Origin: Macquaria australasica
Lineage: Eukaryota > Chordata > Actinopteri > Centrarchiformes > Percichthyidae
Reading direction: 5' to 3'
Assembly: GCA_005408345.1 (NCBI GenBank)
Contig: SEMN01000275.1
Span: 558,001-622,000 of the forward strand
Length of the DNA: 64,000 bases
Under the pieces are notes generated by a model that was not told where the DNA came from, did not search any database, and saw nothing but the letters and a program-made list of their open reading frames with translations. Positions 47,057 to 58,396 of the stretch are shown here, one piece after another. A program made the position numbers and the translations under genes. Position 1 is the first letter of the stretch, and each line of letters begins with the position of its first letter.

Positions 47057-47405
47057 AGTCAATTCAATTCAGTTTTATTTATATAGCGCCATATCATAAC
47101 AAAGTTATCTCAGGGTACTTTTTCATATAGAGCAGGTCTAGACCGACTCTTTATATTTACAGAGACCCACCATGAGCAGCACTAGGCGACAGTGGCAAGG
47201 AAAAACTCCCTTTTAACAGGTAGAAACCTTGAGCAGAACCAGGCTCAGGTGGGCGGTCATCTGCCTCAACCGTTCCAGTTTCACAACAAACACTACTCAG
47301 GTACAATTCATGTGTGTATTACAGACAGAAACACGTCTCTGTAGTCTACCCTTGACTTCAGAGTTTGAAGCAGTGATTCATGATGACGAGTCTAGGGAAT
47401 TAGAC
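47057..47405 (-). mobile_element. short L2-tail-bearing element
   Basis: This carries the L2-like tail (attcaattcagttttatttatatagcgcc), the conserved 3' L2 block to gggcggtcatctgcctc, then about 130 bases (ccgttccagtttcacaacaaacactactcagg ... gattcatgatgacgagtctaggg) absent from the long L2 copies. The latter part matches 21466-21590 almost exactly. It could be a SINE-like passenger using the L2 3' end, or a divergent L2 subfamily. Confidence 0.65.
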
Positions 47406-47834
47406 AGCTGGCTGTGCACAGCTGAATATGTAGAACTAGGACAGAAAGGGAGAAACCACAAGACATTGTTGTAGGATTAGGATTAGAACAAAGTTGGAAC
47501 CCAGCAGTCATGTTTGAGAGCATAAGAGCTGAAAGCTTGTGGCAATTAGTTTATGGTATAACTACAATTTGTTTGATATCATACTGCACTGAAGCAGAAT
47601 ATAAACTGAATATGGTTAGGCCTGCATTTACCTGATCTTGAGGCCCTGTCTTGTAGAGGGACACTGTGTCAAAATGTAGTTTTAAACTCTTTATTTCAGT
47701 TTAGATTGTGCTTACATAGTGCATATTTCAACATAAATGTAGGTTTAATCAAATGACCACAAATTAAAGGCCCTTACACTTTTGAAGCATGTGAGATTGT
47801 GTGACAAATGTCTGGTGCCAAAAAATATGATTAA

Positions 47835-48626
47835 AGCTGGGGTAGGCAAAATCTGTGCAACCTAGGCAAAACCTTCCGCCTCTCTCTCTGCTGCCTTGTA
47901 TCACTCCGCTAAGCCCCTCCCACCAAACCCACAACTTCGACCGGCAGCAGAAGGAGTCGTTCCCCAGTGAAACTGTATCCCTCGTAGGGCTCGCTCTCCA
48001 CGGTGTGAGCCTCACCGAGGCCGCGGTCCCTGTCGCCGTGACTTGTTTTCTCAAAGATGCCCCTCCAGCGCTTTGCGGCCGCAGAGCAGAGTGCCCCAGG
48101 CTTCAGAGGCAGCTACAACTCCGTCCAGCATCGGGAAGAGAGGCTAGTACACCGCACACACACACACCACTGTATCCCTTGTAGGGCTCGCTTTCCATGG
48201 CGTGAGCCTCACCGAGACCGCGGTCCCTCCTGCCGTGACTTGTTTTCTCAAAGACGCCCCTCCAGCGCTTCGCGGCTGCAGAGCAGAGCACTCCAGGTTT
48301 CAGAGGAGGCAAAGGAGGTGTTGGAAATTTATCACAAGTTTCAGGATTTTCGGCAGGATTTTCCTCCACTGAATCAGGTTTTCACTGTCTGAAGGGACGT
48401 GTACACACATCTGCTCTTGTAGCTTAGCCAATACGAACACACCGTCTCTCTGAAATAACCTGTGATAGGCTAAAGTCTATCGTCACGGGATAGATTTTCT
48501 GAAGCCTGAAAACAGAGGCAAGAAGGGGGGCTGAAATGGAGGTCTACTCTCAGACTTACAATATGCTGCACGGTTAATATGGCATTTTTGCCCAGTGACG
48601 CCAAAAGAAAACTGCCTACCCATCCT
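47835..48626. mobile_element. 792-bp non-autonomous DNA transposon (MITE) with TTAA target duplication
   Basis: TTAA stands at 47831-47834 and 48627-48630. The ends agctggggtaggca (47835) and tgcctacccatcct (48613-48626) are inverted copies with 12 of 14 matches. TTAA duplication is typical of piggyBac, although these ends do not start with the usual CCC. Inside is a GC-rich segment duplicated in tandem: 47977-48112 and 48173-48310, about 90% alike, period about 197 bp, containing cctcaccgag.ccgcggtccct and cttgttttctcaaaga.gcccctccagcgctt. Frames across it are shadows. Confidence 0.65.
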
Positions 48627-48639
48627 TTAATGCCGGGTT

Positions 48640-49322
48640 CAGACTACACAATCTTTTTGTCTGTTGCGATGCTCACTGTGTCAGGTTATTATTAGGCCAT
48701 TATAGAGTCATAACTTCTTGCCGTGACTAGGACGAGAGACATGACAGACTACATATACTGTATATACTATACATATATAACTTGCCGTCATTCACAACAT
48801 GTGTGATGTCATGGGGGAAGGAGGTGCTAGGGGTCACCTTCTGGGAACAAGAATGTAAACAAACAATGGCATCCGAAGCAGTGTATATGATACTGGCTGT
48901 CTTGAGTTTAGAAAAGCCTAAAAGAAGGAAGAAAACACCACTGTGACCTTTGCTCTGTTTCACAGTTGTATATCTTCTGGCCACTAATGGCAGCTCTTAG
49001 CACACTGCTGCTAAGCAGTCACTGAGTGAGACAGGACCAAACCCCCCCCCCCAAGGAACAGCTCTGTTCCGTACGGTGACTTTGGCATAGTGGCCACGCT
49101 GCATTGCAGGATAGTGTGACACACACTGGGCCAAAAAGACACAATCATTACAAAGGACTGGCTGTAAAACAATGAATACTGTACATCACAAACACCCTGA
49201 AACAACTCTTTCTATTATCAGAATTTGAATTTGGATATTGGAAATTATTTTTCACCACCCATGTGTGCAGTGAGCCAGCAGGAAGTCACCTTTCATAGGA
49301 ATTAATGGGGTGCCATCTGTCT
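48640..49322. other. no recognised gene
   Basis: Starts with gttcagactacacaatc, resembling the end of another non-autonomous DNA transposon. Otherwise AT-rich intergenic sequence with a (C)n run at 49045-49053. Confidence 0.4.
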
Positions 49323-49324
49323 TA

Positions 49325-51871
49325 GTTTTTTCTGATTGCTTACACACTTGTTGCGGAATTTGGCTCGCTGTGTCAAAACTCTACACACAAACCACATAAC
49401 ATACAACACTTGGAGCCAAACATCTCACTTCTATGTCAAAATTAAACTCTGTAATCAAAACCTAACAATCATTTTTCAAAATGGTATTTTTGTCCCAAAT
49501 GACACACACATGCACCATCTGAATAAACCATTCAAAGCAGCAACAACACACTGATGCACTTCATACATAACACTGCGGTCATTGGTACTTTGTAGCCTAT
49601 ACCTTTTTAATTTAATTTTATATTGTTGTTTTTTCCTGAAAAGATTGTTGGGACAAAAAAGAAATCAAATTTCAATTAACCCAAATATAGAGAAAGCTCA
49701 GAAAAGAATGATGTACAGTTTATTCATTACACAATCCAGGCTTTTACAGTACAAGAACATACGTAAAAATAATGAAGTGGAATTACAGTACAGTACTGTA
49801 TTACATAAACTCACCGAAAGAAAAATCATTACAGTAAAAGTAATGTGCAAAACAAACAATAAAAACATACTGTAGGCCTATAAGGGATGGTTCATGGATC
49901 CCGCCTTCTGTCAGGGTCTGGCCACATCACCTCATCCACATCACAAGCAATGTCCTCTCTGGCTAGGCAACCGGGAAAATATCGCCTTGCGTGCCGTATC
50001 CAACCCTGGACTGACCCTACATCAATGTCTCCGCATGCCTCCTCCATTGCTTGCAGAAGAGGCATACGGGCATGTGGTGGCGGTCATAAACTTTCCAACG
50101 CCAAGCTGAGGAGAATTCCTCAATAGGATTGAGAAATGGGGAGTAAGGGGGCAAGTATACAACAGTGAAGTCGATGTGGTTGGTGAACCAGTCCTGGACC
50201 AGAGCAGCCTGGTGGAAACTAACGTTATCCCAGATGACAACAAACCTGGGTTGCTCTGGTCCGTCCTATACAACTGCAGTATGTAGTGCATCCAGAGATG
50301 TGACTATGTGTGCAGTATTGTAGGGACCTAGGGTGGCATGACGATAGAGAACTCCTTCCAGACTAATGGCGGCACACATGGTGATATTTCCCCCACGCTG
50401 ACCAGGGACATGCACAACGGCTCTTTGTCCAATGATGTTTCGGCCCCCCTGCCTGGTTTTGGCCAGATTGAATCCAGCTTCATCAGGACTCTCTGTAAAA
50501 TGCATACACTGTACAATGAATATGGTGTAACCCAAAATGCAGGACTACAATGTCTACTTTTTCACACAAGGGTGGGGATGGGGGTGGGAGGTGGTGGTGG
50601 GGGGGTTGGTTGGGTCAGACACATTCAGTCAAAACTGCAAGCTACAGGCAAGGCAGGTCACCTAGGTCACTTACTGCTTTGTCTGAACGTATCTATTCAG
50701 TGCCAATAGGACACAATATACTGACACACTATTTTACAGTATGGTACAGTGACACTTACTTGCACGTAGTCATAGCGAAGATCTTTGACTCGAATGCTGT
50801 TCCTCTCACATGGAACCCTGTACAGCTGCTTCATTGTGATTTGATATTGACGCAAGATGCGGGAGAGTGTAGAAGTACTGACCCGGTTTATGTTACCAAA
50901 TGTTGTGTTATCTGCAATAATTTGCTCTTGTAATTGATGTAGGTGGATGGTGTTGTTGGCCAAGACAAAATTGACGATCGCCATTTCTTGTTCATGGGTG
51001 AACAGGCGCTGCCTTCCACCCGCAGGAGATTGTCTGGCAGTTCTGTAGAAAATGCAAGAACATGATGTCATTGGTTAGGTTTTGTTTTTTTACATGTACT
51101 GTACTGTCATACTGTGCACAGTAACATCAAAACTGTAGTACATGTACTTCACAGCACTATACCTATTACCGTATTTTGTTTCACTAAGGAGCATGGACCT
51201 ACTACATATTGAGTATTCTACTGTGATGCAGAATGATGTGCAACAATTACATAGGTACAGTCTAGTGCAGAAAATATACTGTAAGACATACCTGTTCTCC
51301 AATCTAAAGGTCCGTATTATGGATGCTACTGTGTAGCGACTCAGGTTGGGCTGTACTCTCATCCCTGGCCTCCCTCATCGTCAGGCCATGATTTATAACA
51401 TGGTCCACGAAAGTGGCCTTAATATTGTCGGAGATACTGGTAAGACCCCTTCTTGGTTATCGTCCTCCCTTGTCCTCCTCCTCCTCCTCATCCTTGTGCT
51501 CGTGCTCCTCCTCGTCCTCCTCTTTGTTTCCAAAATTCTCATAAAAGCAGCAAGCTTACCTGAGGTCTATTTGTAGGGCTGAGGCTCCAACTGATTGGTG
51601 TTCAGTTACTGTATAAGTGTTCCCATGTGTGCAGCTGGGCCAATTGCAGGTATGTTTTGTACTTAGAACAGAAGAGTTTTCATTCTTGAACGAAGTGTCT
51701 AATGTTTGCAATGTGTGTTTAGCAGAATTGCAAACAAAGTTTAAAGCTGATCAATGTGCACTTTTGTGTTTGTAGTATTGCTATCTTGGTTTAAGGTATG
51801 GTTACATGAGCTAAAGTTTTGACGCTTTTGTCTGAGCATTCACTTTTAGTGTGTAAGCAATCGGAAAAAAC
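49325..51871 (-). mobile_element. IS630/Tc1-like DNA transposon with 23-bp inverted repeats
   Basis: The terminal repeats 49325-49347 (gttttttctgattgcttaca...) and 51849-51871 match in 22 of 23 positions and are flanked by TA (49323-49324 and 51872-51873). The element is 2547 bp and contains a minus-strand transposase gene described separately. TA duplication and a DDE enzyme place it in the Tc1/mariner-IS630 superfamily; the subfamily is not named here. Confidence 0.9.
49900..51579 (-). pseudogene. spliced IS630-like DDE transposase gene, inactivated
   Basis: Three exons are inferred on the minus strand. Exon 1 ends at 51292 with VQPNLSRYTVASIIRTFRLE before a cag|gtatgt donor. Exon 2 is 51042-50760 (acceptor ttctacag, donor caa|gtaagt), starting TARQSPAGGRQRLFTHEQEM and ending RYDYVQ. 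Exon 3 starts at 50492 (acceptor ttttacag). Splicing restores ENR-TAR and YVQ-RVL, as expected for the family. Exon 3 carries DEAGFNLAKTR, GRNIIGQRAVVHVPGQRG, NITMCAAIS, then an in-frame TAG near 50270, then VVIWDNVSFHQAAL and LPPYSPFLNPIEEF with the last catalytic acid. A short deletion near 50485 and a frameshift near 50080 also break it. The start region (51579-51400) is arginine/glutamate-rich and shifted. Confidence 0.8.
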
Positions 51872-51873
51872 TA

Positions 51874-52804
51874 ATACATCATGGGTAGGACTGCAGTGCC
51901 ATCTTTGATCTTTTGCATAGTTGGTATTGACAGTAATGGAGGAGGCCTTTCTTATGGTCACTAAGGGTGCTTTCACATCCTGTCTGGTTCAGTTACAATG
52001 AACTCTGGTGTCCAAGCAAAACTTGTCACCTGAAGGTCTGCTAATTTTCCATGTATGCACTAGGACAATGAAATAACAAAAAAGGAAACAAAGTGGCAAC
52101 ACATAAGTCAAGGTAAATTAGCCATTTAGCTGTTAGCATTTTTCCGCCCATTTAGCTAAGATTAGTACCTGGAGCCCAATGAAACCTTGTCATCACGACT
52201 TTTGTTAACACTTGGTGAGCATGAATTTAGTTTATCCTTTATTTGAAGGTTACACATTTATTAGGTATGCCCATACATCTGTAAAGTTATCATTATCAAA
52301 CACAACATCCCTGCAGCAGGATTAATATGTTCAGTTTATGCTAACACTGTGTGAAGTCTGAAAAGCCATAGTGTAGTGGTGCTGGACATTTAGTAGATTA
52401 TTATTGTGTTAGTATATATTCTGTTGGACCTCCATCATTATTTATGTGTATGTGTTTTTGCTTAATTATTATTTAAAATGCTTTGTTGTCAGTTGTCAGT
52501 GAAAAACTCACCTGCCCTCAACCTTAGTAGCTATAGGGTGATATTGCTTTTTGCCAGTAGACAGCAGAAGTAGCTTTGTAATGTCAGTGACTGGCTGTTA
52601 ACCTTGCATAGGAGCAAGTTACCCCAGTCTCAATGTGGAACAGTGCATTCATGTATTCATCTAAAACTGTTCCTTTGCTGTATTTGCAGTCATTAAAAAT
52701 ACTAGGCACCTGAATCAATATAGTCTTCTCTCAGCATGTATAACATTGCAACAGACTGCATTATATTGAAAGATATTTCTACTGTTGTGCTGACGTCATG
52801 TATA
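51874..52804. other. no recognised gene
   Basis: AT-rich intergenic sequence, no recognised motif. Confidence 0.5.
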
Positions 52805-53454
52805 TACAGTCATGTGAAAAAATTAGGACACCCTATGAAAGCCTGTGTTTTTTTTAAACATATTTGGACATATGGATATTTAATATCAATTTTAACAATA
52901 CTGAGAGATTCAAGTAATATAACTAAACAATTAAAACTTAAGAAAAGACTTTCTGTAAAATGTAATTTTAAGAAAATGCAATGTCTGGTGAGGAATAAAT
53001 TAGGACACCCCCACTTAAAATGGCTAAAATCACACAGGTGTTTCACATCAGGTGCACATGATTAGAACATCGTTACTCAGCATTTTGAAGGAGGCTTGCC
53101 CTATTTAAACCGCAGACATTTAGTTTGGTGTGCTCCTGACTGTTGAAGTGAGAGTGAACACCATGGTGAGATTGAAAGAGCAATCTGAGGCCATCAGAAA
53201 GAAGACTGTAGCAACTTATGAGTGAAAGTACATGCCTCTACAATCAGAAAGAGACTGCACAAGTTTAACTTTCATGGGAGGTGTGCAAGGAGGAAACCTT
53301 TGCTCTCTAAAAGAAACATGAAGGCCAGACTGAAGTTTACCAGAGAGAACGCAGATGAAGACCACTTCTGGAATAATGTTCTTTGGACAGATGAGTCTAA
53401 AATTGAATTATTTTGACACCAGAACAGAGGACATGTTTGGTGTAAACCAAATAC

Positions 53455-53916
53455 TGTTAGGTTTCAGTTCAACAGATCCCAGGAAGCAGAATGCACACAC
53501 AGCCAGGTCTGTAGCAAACACAAGTTTATTATGAACAATGGTGGCTGGCAGGCAGTGGCAGGAGGAGAGCTGAGACTTCCAGAGACTGTCGAAACAACGG
53601 CAGGCAGAGCAGGCTGAAGCTGGAAAAGCTGGCACTGGACTGGAGCGAGTCTGAAGCGCAAGAGAGACTGGAGTTAGGCAGAGAACAAACTGCAAGCATA
53701 AGCTTAACTAGTCTTGAAGGTTTGTCACAGTTACCGCACAGGAGAACTGACAATCTGACGAAGAATGAGGAGCTGCGCCAAGTATTTAAGGGCTGCAGAG
53801 GTGATTTCTGATGAGCCTCAGCTGTGCCAGGGAACCAGCAGGAGACAGGTGGCCACGCCCAGGAGAAAAACAGGAGGCAAAACAAAAGGGAACAGGGGAG
53901 CAACCCTAACATAACA
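53455..53916 (-). repeat. 3' LTR of the Gypsy element (462 bp)
   Basis: Collinear with 57878-58396 apart from indels. On the minus strand it is directly preceded by a purine-rich tract (ttgaaggggtggtac, 53917-53931), a plausible polypurine tract for plus-strand priming. Confidence 0.95.
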
Positions 53917-53927
53917 GTACCACCCCT

Positions 53928-55094
53928 TCAATGGGAGCCTCCCGGCGACCCACCAGGCTTGTCCGGGTGGGCCCGATGAAAGTCCTGGATGAGTTGAGGG
54001 TCGACAATGAACGACCGTGGCACCCAAGACCTCTCCTCAGGACCGTACCCCTCCCAATCCACTAAGTATTGTAACCCCGGCCTCGGCAACGGACATCCAG
54101 GAGACGCCGAACATCGAAGACAGGGTGATTGTCCACGAGTCGGGCAGGCGGAGGGGGAGCGGCCGGAGGGAAAAGCGGACTGGAGGACACAGGTTTCAGC
54201 TGAGAAACATGGAATGTGGGGTGAATCCTCATGGACCTGGGGAGCTTCAGCTTCAGTCTGCCCGTTAGTCTGGGGATGAAAACCAGAAGAGAGACTCGCC
54301 GATGCTCCCAACCCCTGACAGAAGGACCTCCACACCTGCGAGACAAACTGTGAGACCACGATCAGACACTATGTCCACTGGGATCCCATGTAATCGGAAC
54401 ACATGACTGGTAACCAGGTCTGCTGTCTCCTTGGCAGAGGGAAGTTTAGGGAGAGCCACCCGATGAACTGCCTTAGAAAAACGGTCGACTATGGTGAGAA
54501 TGACTGTTACCTTGTGATGGTGGTAGGCCGGTAATGAAATCCAAGGCGACGTGGGACCAAGGGCGACTGGGAACCGGAAGAGGCTGGAGCAGCCCGGCTG
54601 GGGGCTGATGGGAGGCCTTACTGCGGGCACAGATGGTGCAGGTTGCCATGAAAGGAGCGGGTGTCGACCTCCATCGTGGACCACCAGAAATGCCGCTTTA
54701 GGAGGGACAGAGTGCGGTTCATTCCTGGGTGGCAGGCGAACCGGGACATATGAAACCATTGTAACACCAGCGAACAAACTAAGTCAGGCACAAACAGGCG
54801 ATTAGGAGGTGCATTACCTGGGGGAGGGTGGAGTTGCTGGGCCTCCCTAACCAGGGACTCAATCTCCCAGGAGACAGCAGCCACTATACGGGAGGAAGGG
54901 AGGATGGTGTCAGGGCTGGACGTATATTCCTCCAAGGAATACAGGCAGGACAAGCCATCGGGCTTGATATTACGAGAACCAGGGCGGTAGGTGAGGGTGA
55001 AGTTGAAGCGGCAGAAAAAGAGGGCCCAGCGAGCCTGACGGGAGTTGAGTCGCTTGGCAGTTTGGATGTACAGTAGATTCAGTCCACACCACAA
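53928..55094 (-). pseudogene. Gypsy pol: integrase and C-terminal chromodomain (broken)
   Basis: The integrase zinc-binding region (FHMSRFACHPGMNRTLSLLK, near 54740-54690) is followed by the catalytic core with VDRFSKAVHRVALPKLPSAK (near 54490), PVDIVSDRG (near 54370) and SGFHPQTNGQTEAE (near 54260). The segments lie in different frames, showing several indels. The last frame (to 53928) ends in LQYLVDWEGYGPEERSWVP, a chromodomain signature, and PQLIQDFHRAHPDKPG. Confidence 0.88.
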
Positions 55095-56879
55095 ACGGAA
55101 GCTCAGAACCCTCCAGCCAGTGCCTCCATTCTTCTAGCGCCAGCTTAACGGCCAGGAGCTCTGTGTCTCCAACATTGTAGTTGCGTTCGGCTGGTGTTAG
55201 TCTGCGGGAGAAAAAGGCACAAGGATGGAGCTGGTTATCTGGAACTGATCGCTGAGAAAGAACTGCCCCTACCCCAGTCTCCGACGCATCAACCTCCACA
55301 ATGAACTGGCATGAAGTATCAGGCTGACTTAATACGGGAGCAGTGGCGAACAATCTCTTAAGTTCCATAAATGCCCTGCCAGCCTCTCCTGTCCACTGAA
55401 ATAGAACCTTTGTGGAAGTTAGCTTGGTCAAAGGTGAAGCAACTCGACTGAAGTTCTTGATGAAGCGACGGTAAAAATTAGCAAAGCCCAAAAACCTCTG
55501 AAGCTGCTTATGTGTGGTGGGTTGTGGCCATTCAGTCACAGCCTTTACCTTAACAGGATCAGCCTCCACCCGGCCCTGTCCAATGACGTATCCCAGGACG
55601 CTCACAGAGGAGACGTGACACTCACATTTCTCCGCCTTGATGAACAACCGATTCTCAAGGAGCCACTGGTGAACCTGACGAACATGGGAGATGTGCTCAG
55701 AAAGGGACCTGGAGAAAATCAGAATGTCGTCCAGGTAGACAAACACAAAATGATTTTAAAAAAATCTCTCAGCACGTCATTCACCAAAGCCTGGAAGACG
55801 GTGGGGGCATTGGTCAACCCAAACGGCATCACCAAATACTCAAAATGCCCCACTGGTGTGTTGAACGCCGTCTTCCACTCATCACCCTCCCAAATACGGT
55901 CAAGGTGATAGGCGTTGCGTAGGTCAAGCTTAGAGAAGATGGTTGCTCCCTGTAGGGACTCAAAAGCAGAGCTGATCAGTGGTAATGGATATTTATTCTT
56001 CACAGTGATATTGTTAAGTCCGCGAAAATCTATACATGGGCGTAGCGTTTTATCTTTCTTAGCCACAAAGAAAAAACCAGCACCTACAGGGGATGACAAG
56101 GGGCGATTGATCCCTGCTGCCACAGACTCCCGGATGTATGTCTCCATAGCCTCCCTCTCCGGATGAGATAGGTTATACAGTCTGCTGGTAGGTAGAGGAG
56201 CACCAGGAAGGAGGCCAATGGCGCAATCATAAGGCCTGTGAGGTGGTAGTGACAGAGCCCTCTCCTTACTAAACACCTCAGTGATATCATGGTAAGCCTG
56301 TGGCACAAGCGTCAAATCAAGGGGCTCTGCTTTAGGAGGAGCCTTGGTGCCCTCTACTGGGGACACAGCGGACTGCAGACAAGTCGCATGGCAATAGGTG
56401 CTCCAGCCCACAACCTTGCCAGCCGACCAGTCAATCTGGGGATTATGTAGTTTTAACCATGGATAACCCAAAACCAAGGGAGTCTTAGTAGCAGTGATTA
56501 TTTTGAAGCGAAGCTGCTCTCTATGATTCCCAGAAAGAATGAGGGTTAGAGAGGTGGTGAGTTAAGTGACCTGGGCTATTTGCCGACCATCCAGGGCGTA
56601 AGCATTTAGAGGGTTAGCGAGCTGCTCAAGAGTGACACCAGCTTGTAAGGCTAGTTGTTTGTCCAAAAAATTATCCTCTGCACCAGAGTCAATCAGGGCC
56701 CAAAAAGGTAGCGAGAGATCATTGTAACAGATCTTAGCGTGGACTTGTAACCTGGAATTAGGGAAAACAGGTGTGGGGAATGGGCTCGTCAGCACGCCCA
56801 CTACTACTGACGAGCCCGGTTTTTTGGCCGAACTGGGCACGCTGAAATGAAGTGTCCGAACTGTCCACAATAAAGACAC
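54970..56879 (-). pseudogene. Gypsy pol: protease, reverse transcriptase and RNase H (broken)
   Basis: The protease active-site motif is in LIDSGAEDNFLD (near 56680). A TAA interrupts after RQIAQVT at 56562. RT motifs follow in 56477-55719: KKDKTLRPCIDFRGLNNITV, FSKLDLRNAYHLDRI, FEYLVMPFGLTNAPTVFQ. A frameshift in a run of A/T near 55745 precedes the catalytic box FVYLDDILIFSRS, so the RT cannot be read through. The connection has LGFANFYRRFIKNFS. RNase H has FIVEVDASETGVGAVLSQRS and LAVKLALEEWRHWL. The frame shifts again near 55080-55095. Confidence 0.92.
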
Positions 56880-57859
56880 TCGCCAGCCCTTCTTCTCCGG
56901 AGCCGTTCCTCAGGTGAAAGGTGAGCACGGACCAATTGCATCGGTTCCTCCTCCGCGGAGTGGGGAGAGGATACCTGACCGCCGGTCCCCGGGCAATCCA
57001 ATGCCCTAGCCGCTGCTGAAGACACCCGAAGGGCGGCGGAAGCTTGGGGCCGGCTTAGCCTCTCCTTGCGTCGCTCGCGGAGGCGGTTATCCAGCCTAAT
57101 GGCGAGGGAGACAAGAGAATCCAAATTAGCCAGTTCATCCCGAGACGCTAATTCATCCTTTACCTGCTCACTTAATCCTCCGACGAACATGCCCCAGAGC
57201 GCCTCTTCATTTCATCAGGAGTCCGCAGCTAGAGTCCAGAAGTCCACAGAGTAGTCTGCAATGCTTCGAGACCCCTGTCAGAGACTTAACCGTTTTGATG
57301 CATTCCCAAAATGGTTGGGGTGGTCAAAAACAGACTGGAGTTCAGAAATAAATTCCTCATACCTGTAAGAGGCTTCTGTGTGACTGTAAATCACTGCCTC
57401 AGCCCACTTCAAGGCCCTTCCCCGTAGTAATCCCAACACATAATGTACCTTAGCTTGATCTGAAGAAAAGGCGAGGGGTCGTTGGCGAAAAACCAGCGAG
57501 CACTGGAGTAAGAATCCCCGACATTGGTCAAGCTCACCAGAGAAGGGTTTGGGAGTTGTTACCGGGACTCCGATCACCGCATCTGACACCGGTGCTGTAT
57601 GTGAAGGCCCAGGAGGAGGCATAGGCGTAGCGGGACATGGCGTAGCGGGACCCGGCGAGGAGACCGGAGCTGCTGGAGAGGTAAGGTGAGATGATAACTC
57701 TGAAACTTGAATGGATAACTGGGAAATCTGGGTTACCATGGCCTGGTTTTGGTCCAAAAGCGTTCGAAGAAGCTGCTCGTGTTGACCCAGGAGGGCTACT
57801 TGACTGGAGATGGCTCGTTGGTAATCCATGCTCTCGCTCTGCGGTTCTGCGGGATCCAT
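56804..57859 (-). pseudogene. Gypsy gag (frameshifted)
   Basis: The first frame starts at 57859 (MDPAEPQSESMDYQR) with a coiled-coil-like glutamine-rich segment (about residues 20-55), a proline-rich stretch and the capsid motif KPFSGELDQCRGFLLQC. It loses frame near 57278. The second part (57190-56804) includes LSEQVKDELASRDELANLDS and the nucleocapsid zinc knuckle CLYCGQFGHFISAC (Cys-X2-Cys-X4-His-X4-Cys). The start codon lies only 18 bases after the 5' LTR. Confidence 0.9.
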
Positions 57860-57877
57860 GTTTTGGTCAGATTGTTC

Positions 57878-58396
57878 TGTTAGGTTTCAGTTCAACAGAT
57901 CCCAGGAAGCAGAATGCGCACACAGCCAGGTCTGTAGCGAACACAAGTTTATTATGAACAATGGTGGCTGGGCAGGCAGTGGCAGGAGGAGAGCTGAGAC
58001 CTCCAGAGACTGTCAAAACAATGGCAGGCTGGGCTGGCAGGGCAGGCTGAGGCTGGAAAAGCTGGCACTGGACTGGAGCGAGTCTGAAGCGCAAGAGAGA
58101 CTGGAGTTAAGCAGAGAACAAACTGCAAGCATAAGCTTAACTGGTCTTGAAGGTTTGTCACAGTTACCGCACAGGAGAACAGACAATCTGACGAAGAATG
58201 AGGAGTTGCACCAAGTATTTAAGGGCTGTGGAGGTGATTGCTGATGAGCCTCAGCTGTGCCAGGGAACCAGCAGCAGCAGGAGACAGGTGGCCACGCCCA
58301 GGTGTAGACACACAGACAGACAGACAAAGACACAAGGAGCAGGGAAAAACAGGAGGCAAAACAAAAGGGAACAGGGGAGCAACCCTAACCATAACA
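57878..58396 (-). repeat. 5' LTR of the Gypsy element (519 bp)
   Basis: Because the element is on the minus strand, the LTR at higher coordinates is the upstream one. Ends: TGTTAGG on the plus strand at 57878 and CATAACA at 58396. Compared with the 3' LTR it has about 40 extra bases (tgtagacacacagacagacag... at 58303-58345) plus smaller insertions (ggctgggct at about 58026). Confidence 0.95.

Larger units (their letters stand above)
53455..58396 (-). mobile_element. Ty3/Gypsy LTR retrotransposon (chromodomain type), complete but mutated
   Basis: Two LTRs (53455-53916 and 57878-58396) flank gag-pol on the minus strand. The 5-bp target duplication AATAC is perfect (53450-53454 and 58397-58401). 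The order gag, protease, RT, RNase H, integrase and a C-terminal chromodomain is that of chromoviruses. At least four frame breaks (near 57280, 56565, 55745 and 55090) plus others in integrase inactivate it. Total length 4.94 kb. Confidence 0.95.
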
